Assembly (NCBI RefSeq): GCF_900169785.1
Contig: NZ_FWER01000025.1
Span: 1-64,000 of the forward strand
Direction: 5' to 3'
Length of the DNA stretch: 64,000 bases
Source: Rhizobium sullae
Lineage (GTDB): Bacteria > Pseudomonadota > Alphaproteobacteria > Rhizobiales > Rhizobiaceae
Shown piece after piece: positions 1-8,368 of this stretch; within the stretch, counting starts at the first letter, position 1, and every line of letters starts with the position of its first letter. The position numbers and the translations under genes are program-made. The notes under the pieces were generated by a model. It did no database searches, was not told where the DNA came from, and worked only from the letters and a program-made list of their open reading frames with translations.

Positions 1-30
1 TCATGATAATCCCCTTTCCTGAGGGCTGTC
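1..30 (-). other. Possible start of a leftward gene cut by the window edge
   Basis: On the minus strand an AGGAAAGGGG stretch (a good ribosome binding site) lies about six bases before an ATG at positions 4-2. Only one codon is inside the window, so neither a product nor the reality of the gene can be judged. Confidence 0.3.
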
Positions 31-355
31 TGACGTCAGCAACCTTGCTTGGCTCCGGCGTCGTTTCGATGATTGGGATATAGCCGTTTCAATCGGTTTA
101 AAAAAGTGACAATCCCTCACTGCACCTATGCACAAGACGCATAGGCATGTCGGTTTTCGCGGGAAATGATTGTTTGTAGGAACCAGGCTAGGCGATGAGG
201 CTTGCTGAGGCCGAAGGCCTTTTCACCGGTGCCGGGAGGATATGAAGCCAGATGACCTCGTCTTTGCGAAGGCCGGTGGTTCGATATCAACGATTACGGT
301 AAGCGACCGTAAAATTTGAAAATTGGGTTCGATGGCTGGGCTGGAGACCTGATAT
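31..355. other. Left intergenic region with one very short ORF
   Basis: No recognisable gene. A 25-codon ORF at 242-319 on the plus strand (MKPDDLVFAKAGG...) is preceded by a strong CGGGAGGAT ribosome binding site, but it ends at once and resembles nothing I know. It may be a leader peptide, the stump of a lost gene, or chance. Confidence 0.25.
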
Positions 356-862
356 TTAGGGTTCCTTTTGGCGATGCTTGGTCCCAAGTTCATACCCGCC
401 GACGTCTTCGCTCAGCGACGCCAATCGATCCAGTGCCGACGCGCGCTTGGCATCACGAGTTGTCTTCAAAGCCGCAACATCCGCTGCCCTCAAACGCCGG
501 TGACTGCCAACCTTCTCCGCGGGGAGTTCACCAGTGTCAACCAAACGGACGAGGTACTGCCTGGACACGTTGAGAATATCCGCCGCAGCCTGCGTTGACA
601 GCATCTCCTCGTCCGGTAGCACCGTCACCGGTCGTCCCTCGGCGAGGAGTTCGGCGGCCCGATACATGACCTCGGCCAAGGCAATAGGGAGTTCCTGGCG
701 CTTCCCATCCGCATCAATAACCTGAACGATGCCTTGCCGTTTCTTCGAACTGGCCAGCAATAGCGATGCGACGCGCGCAGCAGCCGACCTCTCGGGTGCC
801 GGAATGGCATTCGAAGTTTTGGTGGAAGTTTTGTCTGACGATGTGCGATGTGATACGGCCAT
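356..862 (-). CDS. Helix-turn-helix (excisionase-type) antitoxin-like protein
   Basis: A 168-residue protein with an excisionase/MerR-like helix-turn-helix in its C-terminal half. The motif reads LSTQAAADILNVSRQYLVRL, followed by a basic wing (KVGSHRRLRAADV). The alanine-rich N-terminus and this domain order match the antitoxin that accompanies PIN-domain toxins in many rhizobia. I chose ATG at 862 because it gives the usual family N-terminus; a TTG at 901 would add 13 residues. The ribosome binding site is weak. The PIN gene lies divergently from 944, whereas such pairs usually form one operon. The antitoxin frame is intact while the toxin is broken, so it now has no local partner. Function is inferred from family and neighbourhood. 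Confidence 0.7.
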   Translation of the reverse strand: MAVSHRTSSDKTSTKTSNAIPAPERSAAARVASLLLASSKKRQGIVQVIDADGKRQELPIALAEVMYRAAELLAEGRPVTVLPDEEMLSTQAAADILNVSRQYLVRLVDTGELPAEKVGSHRRLRAADVAALKTTRDAKRASALDRLASLSEDVGGYELGTKHRQKEP

Positions 863-943
863 GCCGGCAATATGGATCGTAAACGCTACAAGCGCAACCA
901 ATCAATTTCCTTCCGAGCGATCGGAAAATCCGCATGAGTCCCT

Positions 944-1484
944 ATGATAGTCGCCGTTCTTGATGCCAATGTCCTGTTTCCCATGCTGCTCCGCGACACG
1001 CTGCTCCGCATAGCTGCAGCGGATTGCTTCCAGGTTCATTGGTCGTCTCGCATTCTCGACGAAATGACCGCAATCTTGTCAGTGATTACGGCATGGACCC
1101 AACCAGGGCAGAAGCTTTGCGGGCCGTCATTGAAGAGGCATTCCCCGAAGCAACCGCAGAAGGATGGGAAGAGATAGAGCCGGACATGCGAAACGATCCA
1201 AAGGATCGACATGTCGTCGCGGCTGCAGTTGCGGTCAAGGCGACCGTCATCGTGACGTCGAACATCCGCGATTTCGGCACCCTTCTCGATGGCATTGTTG
1301 CCCAGACTCCTGATGAATTCCTTTCGGAGATCTTCGCGAAGAATCCAATTGAGGTCCTTAAGGCGCTTACGATCCAAGCGGCTGTGTATCGGCGACCAGC
1401 GCTGACAACACGCGAGCTGACCGAAAGACTTTCACGTCGCCTGGTTTCGCCGAGAAGGCGCTCGAAGCTCTTGATGACCGCTGA
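944..1484 (+). pseudogene. PIN-domain toxin (VapC-like ribonuclease), frameshifted twice
   Basis: The N-terminus VAVLDANVLFPMLLRDTLLR carries the first PIN aspartate. After the ATG ACC codons at 1064-1069 the sequence needs one extra base to continue as MTRNLVSDYGMDP, so a single-base deletion is inferred near 1070. The second part, in another frame, contains NDPKDRHVVAAAV and VTSNIRDFG, which are conserved PIN acidic blocks. A second shift near 1440 is needed to reach the normal end AEKALEALDDR and a TGA at 1482-1484. PIN toxins cut RNA, but this copy cannot give a full-length product unless the shifts are sequencing errors. Two shifts in one short gene argue for real decay. Confidence 0.75.
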
Positions 1485-1498
1485 CCTTATATCAGTGC

Positions 1499-1516
1499 AT
1501 TCCGACGAGAGGCGCC
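1499..1516 (+). repeat. Direct repeat, copy 1 (ATTCCGAYGAGAGGCGCC)
   Basis: This 18-base sequence recurs at 1906-1923 with one mismatch, and both copies are followed by a C-rich stretch ending in CCTCGC. It lies just after the PIN remnant. It may mark an old duplication or the edge of an inserted segment. Confidence 0.4.
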
Positions 1517-1648
1517 TCCCCTCGCCCGAGGACTGCTAGCGGCGAAGCGCCACATCAAGCTTCTGGCGATATTGGCTTCGCGCATCGCGCGAGCCGCTAC
1601 GACGGATACGATTCCCACCGAAGGCTTTGATGCGGCAGTGACCTGACT

Positions 1649-1732
1649 GACCATCTGGACGATCTGCCCGACAAGAAACGCCGGGAGCTCGCCCGAGTTC
1701 TGCAGATCCACTTTTTCGAGGTCGAGCAGAGC
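1649..1732 (+). pseudogene. Possible fragment of a nucleotidyltransferase/HEPN-type protein
   Basis: In one plus frame the segment reads DHLDDLPDKKRRELARVLQ and then IHFFEVEQ. This resembles the N-terminus of rhizobial proteins that combine a nucleotidyltransferase with a HEPN domain, a class often found in toxin-antitoxin loci. There is no start codon in a sensible place and the frame fails soon afterwards. It fits the decayed character of the region, but the match rests on memory of a short motif. Nothing else was recognised between 1485 and 1973. Confidence 0.3.
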
Positions 1733-1905
1733 TTCATACACCGACCCTACAGCTCAAGAAGGTGCTTGAGCGGTTTTGATGTCGCATGAGCCGACCACAA
1801 AGGAGCCGTGTCGGCGAATCTTGCCGCAGCGCGGCGGGGCGGGGCTCGCTATCCGGCCATGGCATCCCGGCAGGACGGCGATCAATGATGACGTCAAAGT
1901 ATTCG

Positions 1906-1923
1906 ATTCCGATGAGAGGCGCC
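1906..1923 (+). repeat. Direct repeat, copy 2
   Basis: Second copy of the 18-base sequence at 1499-1516, with one mismatch (T for C at the eighth base). The 390 bases between the copies hold only gene debris. Confidence 0.4.
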
Positions 1924-1973
1924 CACGCCCCCTCGCTCGATGATCAGCCGAGGAATTTCGCGGCTGATCCCTT

Positions 1974-3047
1974 TTAATATCCCGTCATTTCCAAATAGCC
2001 ATGCCCCCCTGTACTTCCACTGAAGGTAATTGGGCCTTCCCAATAAGGCGTGGTGGTCGCCATCCATGCCTGGTCGTTCAAAGGGCTGGTCGTGACGTCA
2101 AGGCCGCGCTCGGGGATCCGGACACGCCATGCAACAGGGACGTTCCGGTGGCCGACGCGTGCTGTGCGCACAGGGGATATCTCCAGTGATCCAGGCGGCA
2201 GAGGCGTGGGTTTGCCATCCGGCGCAATCCAGTTCGCCGATCTGTAGCCACCGCTGCCGTCGCGAAGCCGAAACGCCATGACCTTTTCACCGGAATCCAG
2301 ATGGAGCGAAAACCACTCCCATCCGGTCTGGTCCTTGGCGAGAGGCTGTGAAGACCATTCCCGATCAAGCCATGCCTTGCCGCTGACCAGAACGGTCTTT
2401 CCGGCGACGTCGAGAGATCCTGAGACATCATAGAACGGTTGCGAATAATAGTAGCTCGCCTGTCCATTTGCCGATTTCACAGAATAACCCTGCTCGCCCT
2501 GCAGCACGAGAGGACCGTTGGCGGACAGCTGGAGCGTATAGCCAAAATCCTTTCCGGTTGCATGCAGGCTGACCTTGTCCAGCTGGTCGACGCCCGATTT
2601 CAGCAGGCCTTTCATTTCCCAATCGTCAATCCAGGCAAAAAAGGGTACGGCGACGACACCTGCTTGGCCGACCCCGCCGCGGGCGAATTTTTCGGCCACG
2701 AGATGCCGATCCTTCGTGGTGATCGCAGCATGGCCCATCCAGACTTGAGGATCGGACCAACCGCTCTCGGTCTTCGGCGCGAGCGCGGAGCGGAAAAGCG
2801 TCCATTGTACGCCGAACTGCGTCCCGTCCTCACCCTGAAGATTTGCAGTAATGTACCACCATTCGATCCGGAATTCGGGATGGGGGCCGTGATCTGCCGG
2901 AAAGCGGAGTTGCATGCCGGGGCGTGGAACAGCGAAGCCCTCGGCGGTCGAGCCCAGTCCGGCAAATCCTTGCGAAATAGCGGCGGCAGGAACGGAGATT
3001 GCCGTGGCTGCGGCAACAAAGGCAGCCAGAAGAGGTCTAGCGTTCAT
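1974..3047 (-). CDS. Secreted AttH/CrtC-type lipocalin-like protein
   Basis: A 357-residue protein with an N-terminal signal peptide (LLAAFVAAATAISVPAAA) and the conserved EWWYITANL motif of the AttH/carotenoid 1,2-hydratase-like family (a double lipocalin fold). Members that do not make carotenoids are often called predicted secreted hydrolases, and their reaction is unknown. The ATG at 3047 overlaps the end of the upstream permease gene by 11 bases, so the two are translationally coupled. The operon order ATPase, permease, secreted protein is typical of this family, and the protein probably acts in the periplasm on a lipid or lipoprotein handled by the transporter. Family and secretion are clear; the substrate is unknown. 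Confidence 0.8.
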   Translation of the reverse strand: MNARPLLAAFVAAATAISVPAAAISQGFAGLGSTAEGFAVPRPGMQLRFPADHGPHPEFRIEWWYITANLQGEDGTQFGVQWTLFRSALAPKTESGWSDPQVWMGHAAITTKDRHLVAEKFARGGVGQAGVVAVPFFAWIDDWEMKGLLKSGVDQLDKVSLHATGKDFGYTLQLSANGPLVLQGEQGYSVKSANGQASYYYSQPFYDVSGSLDVAGKTVLVSGKAWLDREWSSQPLAKDQTGWEWFSLHLDSGEKVMAFRLRDGSGGYRSANWIAPDGKPTPLPPGSLEISPVRTARVGHRNVPVAWRVRIPERGLDVTTSPLNDQAWMATTTPYWEGPITFSGSTGGHGYLEMTGY

Positions 3048-5451
3048 TGGCAAACACCCTCAGCAAATCCGACGGCCCGATCGTCGCCAGCCGTCGGAGC
3101 GGAATAAAGACAGACACGATCGCCGCAGCTAGCGCCACCGATCCCAGGACGAGCCAGTCCATCGGAAAAATCCGCATCGGCAGCCGCCACCCGAAAGCCT
3201 CGACATTGACGATCGACAGCAGCACCCAGGCAAGCGCAAGGCCGACAGGAACGGCGGCAACGAAGGTCGCGAGCCACAGCGCGAGCGTGCGCAGCACTTC
3301 GAGCAGGGCAAGATCGCGCCGCCTGATCCCCATCGCCCAGACGGGGGCAAGCTGAGGCAGTCGAATGCCTGATAAGGTGAGCAGGCTGGAAAACATCGCA
3401 AAACCTGCGACGCCGAGGGTGAAGAGATTGAGCACTCCGGTCACAGCAAACGTCTGGTCGAAGACTGCCTGCGATTGCCGCTTCAAGGAGGCCTGGTCGA
3501 TGACGTTTTCGGACGGCAGACCGAATTCGGTCGTCAGGCGTTCCTTCAGCGACGGGGCGTCGATCGGAGGAACACGCACGCCATATCTCAGCTTTGGAAC
3601 GTCAGGATAATGTGCCGTCAGGGCATCGATGCCGACGAAGACCTGTCCTTTTGGATTGCCGTAGTCGGAATAGACCCCGACGACGGGGAGTTTCCAATCA
3701 CCGGGTAAGGCCAGACTATCTCCGATGTTAAGCCCGTTGCGACGCCAAAGCTGCTCGTTGACGAGCGCCCCCTGCCCCGCGGCGACCCGGTCCCAGACAT
3801 CGATGGTTCCCGAAAGGAGCGGCCAGTTGTCCCGATAGGTCGGATCGCCTGCTGCCGCGCCGAAGATCTGCAGCCTGTCTCCGAGCACCTCACCCTCGAC
3901 GCTCCAGATGGGAAGAACCGATGTGGAATGAGCCAGCAGCCATCCTCGCAGTCGCGCCGCTTCGTTCTCGTCTCGTGCCGCGACATAAAGCTCGGCCGCC
4001 AGCCGTTGGTCGAGCCAACCGATGAACGTCAGCCGGAAGCTTGAGACCATCGTGCCGACACCGACATTGGCGGCCAAAGCCAGCAACAGCGCCATCAGAG
4101 CCAGGCTGAGCCCAGGCAGCTGCTGCCGCGTATCGGCCCAGAACCACGTGACGAGCACGCGCGACGAGTTTCTTTGCATGACAGCAAGACACGCGGACAG
4201 CACTGCCGGCAGCATCAGGGCCGCTCCGAGTAACAGGCAAGCCAGAACCGCGAAGCCCGCCACCAGCCCATGTCCGACACTTGCCAAAGCGCCCGAGGTG
4301 ATCAGCAGACCCAGTCCGCCTAAAAGCTGCAGTCGGATACCGATTGCCGTCGCACGCGCCCAGGCACGAGGTTGCGCTGCAGCCAGCAACGGCATGCGGT
4401 GGACCCGCCAGAGGCTTTGGGCCGACGAGACGATGGTCCCGGCAATCGCTATTCCAAGCCCTGTTGCCCACCATTCCGGTCGAACGGTCAGCGTGCCCGG
4501 GACACTCGCCGCCCCGTAGAGCCCCTGCAGGGTTGCCGCCACACCCGGCAGCAACAGGGAGGCCACGAAATACCCGATCACGACGCCGACGAGCCCGGAA
4601 AGGAAGGCCAGCGCCAGAAGCTCCGTCATCAGCAGGAAGTTCAGCGACGACATGGAAAGCCCGAGAGAGCGCAAGGTCCGAAAGGTCGCTCTGCGCTGCT
4701 CGAACGCCAGGCCGATCGTGGCATAGACAATGAACAGACCGACGGCAAAAGCGAGAAACCCGAACGCCGTCAGGTTGAGGTGGAAGCTGTCGGTCAGCTG
4801 GGCGACATCCGGTCGGTCGCCCGGCGGCTTTATTGCGATCTCGGGTGCGAGAATGTCGAGCGAAGGCAGGTTCGGCCGCTGTTCCGGCGCAACGACGAGA
4901 CGGCTCAGCTCACCGCGTCTGTCGAGGATGTGCTCAGCTACGGCGATGTCGGTGAACGCGGCACCGTCCGGCAGGTCCGGCGATACCTTGAGCTGCATCT
5001 CGGTATGGCCCTTAAGGTTGAGGGCAGTCGCCTTGGAAACCACGAGGACACCCGGATCCGCCATGAAGGCTGACAGATCATTGGATCCTCCGGTTTCGAA
5101 GCCTCGCGCCTGCGCGGGCATCGTCAGCGGATCACCGCCGATAAGCCGCACACGGACATTCCCAAAGCGATGGTCGCCTTCGATAATGGGCGAGACATTC
5201 CAGCCTGCCCTTCTCAATTTGGCATATGTTGTTAGGGGAATGGAATTGCCCTTATTCGGCACGAGTTGAGTCAGCTCGTTCTGGTCAAGCACTGCGGCTG
5301 CCCGCGCATAACTCGCCCGCGCCTCTGCGTTTATCGCCTGGACACCCGACCAGAGCGCGGTGGCCAACGAAAGGCCGAGGATAAGGGTAACAAGCTGAAG
5401 AGGCCGGCGCCGCCAATGCGAAAGGAGAGCCGTTGCGGCGGTCCAGAGCAT
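3037..5451 (-). CDS. FtsX-like ABC transporter permease (LolC/MacB type)
   Basis: An 804-residue inner-membrane protein. One hydrophobic segment near the N-terminus is followed by a large extracytoplasmic domain. A first FtsX-type membrane block lies near residues 230-350, further membrane segments and a second soluble domain follow, and a final three-helix FtsX block lies near 670-790. Permeases of this duplicated type pair with a LolD-like ATPase and move lipids, lipoproteins or peptides rather than importing solutes. The ATG shares one base with the stop of the upstream ATPase gene, and its 3' end overlaps the secreted AttH-like gene. The family call is firm; the cargo is not known. Confidence 0.88.
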   Translation of the reverse strand: MLWTAATALLSHWRRRPLQLVTLILGLSLATALWSGVQAINAEARASYARAAAVLDQNELTQLVPNKGNSIPLTTYAKLRRAGWNVSPIIEGDHRFGNVRVRLIGGDPLTMPAQARGFETGGSNDLSAFMADPGVLVVSKATALNLKGHTEMQLKVSPDLPDGAAFTDIAVAEHILDRRGELSRLVVAPEQRPNLPSLDILAPEIAIKPPGDRPDVAQLTDSFHLNLTAFGFLAFAVGLFIVYATIGLAFEQRRATFRTLRSLGLSMSSLNFLLMTELLALAFLSGLVGVVIGYFVASLLLPGVAATLQGLYGAASVPGTLTVRPEWWATGLGIAIAGTIVSSAQSLWRVHRMPLLAAAQPRAWARATAIGIRLQLLGGLGLLITSGALASVGHGLVAGFAVLACLLLGAALMLPAVLSACLAVMQRNSSRVLVTWFWADTRQQLPGLSLALMALLLALAANVGVGTMVSSFRLTFIGWLDQRLAAELYVAARDENEAARLRGWLLAHSTSVLPIWSVEGEVLGDRLQIFGAAAGDPTYRDNWPLLSGTIDVWDRVAAGQGALVNEQLWRRNGLNIGDSLALPGDWKLPVVGVYSDYGNPKGQVFVGIDALTAHYPDVPKLRYGVRVPPIDAPSLKERLTTEFGLPSENVIDQASLKRQSQAVFDQTFAVTGVLNLFTLGVAGFAMFSSLLTLSGIRLPQLAPVWAMGIRRRDLALLEVLRTLALWLATFVAAVPVGLALAWVLLSIVNVEAFGWRLPMRIFPMDWLVLGSVALAAAIVSVFIPLRRLATIGPSDLLRVFANER

Positions 5452-6107
5452 CAGGCGATCTTTCCGCCGCTGAGATGAACGTTACGGTTGAGCTTCTGCG
5501 CCAGCCTCGAAGAATGCGTCACCATCAAAAGCGCAGCACCTGCACTCTTCGTCAGCGACAGCATGATGGCGAGCACGGCATCCCCAGTCGCTTCGTCGAG
5601 ATTGCCTGTCGGTTCGTCGGCGAGAACCAGGGGCGGGCGCGCGGCAAGCGTTCTGCCAATCGCCACCCTCTGCTGCTGGCCTCCGGAAAGCTGCTCGGGG
5701 TATCGGGCAAGAAGCGCCTGGATGCCAAGATTTTCCACGAGCTGCCGCTCCCAGGCAGGATTGTGCCGCCCGGCAAGCTTTGCATGAAAGGAAATGTTGG
5801 CCGCGACATCGAGCGACGGAATGAGGTTGAACTGCTGAAACACCAACCCGACCGCCGTACGTCGATACTCGGCCCTTCCCCGATCATCCAGCGCGGCAAT
5901 ATCTCGGCCGGCTGAAAGGACCTGCCCGCCATCGGGATAGTCAAGCCCGCCGACAAGGTGAAGCAGGGTGCTCTTTCCGCTTCCGGACTCTCCCGTCAGT
6001 GCGACGCTTTCGCCTGCGTTGAGATCGAAATCGATGCCTTTCAGGATCTCAAGAGGTCCTTCTGCGGTCACATAGGATTTGCTGACATTGCGGAGCGAGA
6101 GCTGCAT
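5451..6107 (-). CDS. ABC transporter ATP-binding protein (LolD/MacB-like)
   Basis: A 218-residue ATPase with Walker A GESGSGKST (residues 39-47), signature LSGGQ (140-144) and Walker B VLADEP (161-166) followed by TGNLD, the form usual in LolD-type ATPases that pair with FtsX-fold permeases. It is the first gene of a three-gene leftward operon with the FtsX permease and the AttH-like secreted protein. The length is normal for the family. No regulator is adjacent; the sequence upstream (6108-6334) is non-coding and AT-richer, so the promoter should be there. Confidence 0.9.
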   Translation of the reverse strand: MQLSLRNVSKSYVTAEGPLEILKGIDFDLNAGESVALTGESGSGKSTLLHLVGGLDYPDGGQVLSAGRDIAALDDRGRAEYRRTAVGLVFQQFNLIPSLDVAANISFHAKLAGRHNPAWERQLVENLGIQALLARYPEQLSGGQQQRVAIGRTLAARPPLVLADEPTGNLDEATGDAVLAIMLSLTKSAGAALLMVTHSSRLAQKLNRNVHLSGGKIA

Positions 6108-6334
6108 CTGATTTCGGGACCGATGAAGATGTCAGAGTATGTAGGCATGACCTTCGGCTTTGTAACCATTCTTGCATGTCGATTTTGGGCAAGCTGGGTC
6201 GATTCCGTTGATTAACAAAAAGGCAATTTCGTCAATTCATGCGGCATGCTAATTAAGGCTGGGAACATTTGGCCGACTCGGCAGGCTTACATTAGGGAAG
6301 AAGCTGCTTATCGGGATCGATGGTGAGGGTTCGC

Positions 6335-6498
6335 TCAAGGTCTCCCTTCCCTTGTCAGTTCCACCCGTTTGGTCGAGCGGATGAAGAGTTGCACGCCGAG
6401 TTGCCGCTCCAGGCCTTCGCATGGTTACTGAGGGCCCGTTGGGCGGTGCGAAACGCAGTTCCTTGGCCACCGCGGCAAAGTACAGGTGACGTTTCGGC
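6335..6498 (-). pseudogene. LysR-family regulator, relic of the DNA-binding domain
   Basis: On the minus strand one frame reads HLYFAAVAKELRF. A shifted frame then reads LERQLGVQLFIRSTKRVELT, the classic end of a LysR helix-turn-helix and linker. Joining them needs at least one frameshift, and an in-frame TAA lies between. The effector-binding domain is absent. This is a decayed fragment with no expected function. Its target genes, if once adjacent, cannot be named. Confidence 0.6.
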
Positions 6499-7117
6499 CA
6501 CAGAGGATAATCATGACGGGACGACGTTCCAGAGAGACCAGCGCTTGCTGCATTTCGGCAGCGATCTTTTTTTGGTCTTACGCTCCGGTTTCAGCAGACT
6601 GCCGGTCGGCCCTCAATAGCCCAGAGTGGCCGAGCATCGCTAGATCCATTGCTACGTTGCAGTTGTGCGAACAGATTCCGATCGGCCCAAATCAAACTGT
6701 CCGATTTCAGGTGGAGTCGGTCGATTTCTGCCCCGTTTCGAGCGGTGTCTCGTCGGTCACAGCGAGGGCGTTGCTGACTTGCGAGGCAAATTCGGAGGCG
6801 CTTTTCCAGACGCCACCAATCGACAGTCTGGTTGTGGCCACTGTAACGCTTGATACGGTTGCATGCAGGATAAGGGATACAAACCTCGAAATCAGCGGTG
6901 AGATCGGCGTCCTCTTGTCTGGACTGGCAGAAACCCAGCAGATCGCCCGCGATTGGGCTCAATCACAGCTCTCACTCCTATGCCGCATGTACCGGTGAGC
7001 ATCCATAAATACCTGCCAGCCTAGGGGATACTGAAGCAGCAATAGGCAGCAAACGTGACCAGGCTGATCGCTCATTACTATGCGCGGGTGGCGGCGAGTT
7101 GCGGATCACCTGAAATC
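6499..7117. other. Gene-poor stretch between two relics
   Basis: About 620 bases without a recognisable gene. A plus-strand frame stays open over 6486-6998 (170 codons), but its product matches nothing I know and it begins inside the antisense of the LysR relic. I regard it as chance. The region separates the LysR relic from the IS630 relic and probably holds more degraded mobile DNA. Confidence 0.3.
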
Positions 7118-7261
7118 GATACTTTTCTCAAAGACTCCGGTGCATGGTTCCTCTCACTGCCCGCATACAGCCCCTATCTCACTCCGATCGAAATGGCATT
7201 CTCAAAAATTAAAGCCCGCCTGAGGGCCGCAGCGGCCAGGACTTTCGACGCGCTCGCGACA
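7118..7261 (+). mobile_element. IS630-family transposase, C-terminal relic
   Basis: The translated segment contains [16 protein letters not shown], then [15 protein letters not shown] and AAARTFDAL. This is the end of an IS630-type DDE transposase with the conserved P-x-x-L-x-PIE block carrying the catalytic glutamate. Family members normally have aspartate where a tyrosine follows SP here. The rest of the transposase and the terminal repeats are missing. It sits just outside the 3' end of idnD, and the open frame runs on into idnD antisense. Recombination or insertion probably set the left edge of the idn locus here. Confidence 0.7.
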
Positions 7262-7324
7262 CACTCGGCTCAATCTCAAGCTCTTCGCACAGCCGTTCGG
7301 AAAGCACGACGCGCGGGACTGGTG

Positions 7325-8356
7325 TCAACTAAAGGCAATCTGCGTCTTCATCGCCTGGCTCCGGTCAGTCGCCAGTTCGAAAGCCGCCTCAGCGTCCGAT
7401 AGAGGCAGCGTGTGGGTAATCAGCGGCTTCACATCGATCAGGCCCTTTTGCATCAACACGACGCCGGTCGCGAACTCCTCGTGAAAGCGGAAGGAACCGC
7501 GCAGGTCCAGTTCCTTGGCCGTGATCGCCATCATCGGAAGGTTCATGTCTCCACCAAGGCCAAGCTGTATGATCACGGCGCGTGGGCGAAGAGCAGCGAT
7601 GCCGGCGACCAGCGCGGGCGCTGCACCAGAGCATTCGTATAGTATGTCGAATGAACCCTTATGGGCTGTATAGGGGGAAAGCGCATCCGGTTCGCTACGC
7701 ATATTGATCGTCCGGTCCGCGCCGGCCTTGCGTGCCAGCGAGAGGGTGAAATCCGAAAGATCCGTTGCAACGATTTCGGCGGCCCCGGCACGCCGGGCGG
7801 CAATGATCGACAGAAGGCCGATTGGCCCGCAGCCGGTCACCAGAACCCGTTTACCCAATATTTCTCCCGCCCTGCGGGTCGCATGCAGAGTAACAGCCAG
7901 GGGTTCAGCCATCGCCGCCTCGCCTGCGGTAAGACCATCGGCCGGCACGCACTGAACGGCATCGGCGACAAGAACCTCGCGGAAAGCCCCCTGGACATGC
8001 GGGAAGGGCATGGCACTGCCGTAAAACCGCATATTGAGGCATTGGTTATGCAGCCCTTCCTGGCAATAAAGGCAGGATCGGCACGGTCGGGACGGTGAAA
8101 CAGCTACGAGTTGGCCCGGTTTCAATCCGTCGACACCCGCCCCGAGCGCCTCCACATACGCGGAAACCTCGTGCCCCAGGATCATCGGCTCACGCAGCCT
8201 GACGGCACCGAAACCGCCGTGGTTATAATAGTGCAGATCGCTGCCGCAGATGCCGCCGGCCGCAAGGCGCAGGCGCACTTCTCCTGGTCCTGGCGCTTCG
8301 ATCGGGCGCTCCTCGATGCGCAGGTCTTTGGGACCGTGAACGACGATGGCTTTCAT
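7325..8356 (-). CDS. idnD: L-idonate 5-dehydrogenase (zinc-dependent alcohol dehydrogenase family)
   Basis: A 343-residue medium-chain dehydrogenase that would oxidise L-idonate to 5-keto-D-gluconate with NAD(P). Catalytic zinc ligands are Cys37 and His62-Glu63 (ILGHEV). The structural zinc loop has Cys92, 95, 98 and 106 ([16 protein letters not shown]). The nucleotide-binding motif GCGPIG is at 175-180. An AGGAGA ribosome binding site precedes the ATG at 8356. It follows the 2-hydroxyacid dehydrogenase gene by 12 bases and is transcribed away from idnO and gluconokinase, a pairing that supports the idonate call over generic sorbitol dehydrogenase. The substrate is inferred from similarity and neighbours. 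Confidence 0.85.
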   Translation of the reverse strand: MKAIVVHGPKDLRIEERPIEAPGPGEVRLRLAAGGICGSDLHYYNHGGFGAVRLREPMILGHEVSAYVEALGAGVDGLKPGQLVAVSPSRPCRSCLYCQEGLHNQCLNMRFYGSAMPFPHVQGAFREVLVADAVQCVPADGLTAGEAAMAEPLAVTLHATRRAGEILGKRVLVTGCGPIGLLSIIAARRAGAAEIVATDLSDFTLSLARKAGADRTINMRSEPDALSPYTAHKGSFDILYECSGAAPALVAGIAALRPRAVIIQLGLGGDMNLPMMAITAKELDLRGSFRFHEEFATGVVLMQKGLIDVKPLITHTLPLSDAEAAFELATDRSQAMKTQIAFS

Positions 8357-8368
8357 CGGCGCGTCTCC

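Noticed and set aside
6486-6998. 170-codon open frame on the plus strand as a new gene
   Set aside because: It starts within the antisense of the LysR relic, lacks a ribosome binding site and shows no family resemblance.
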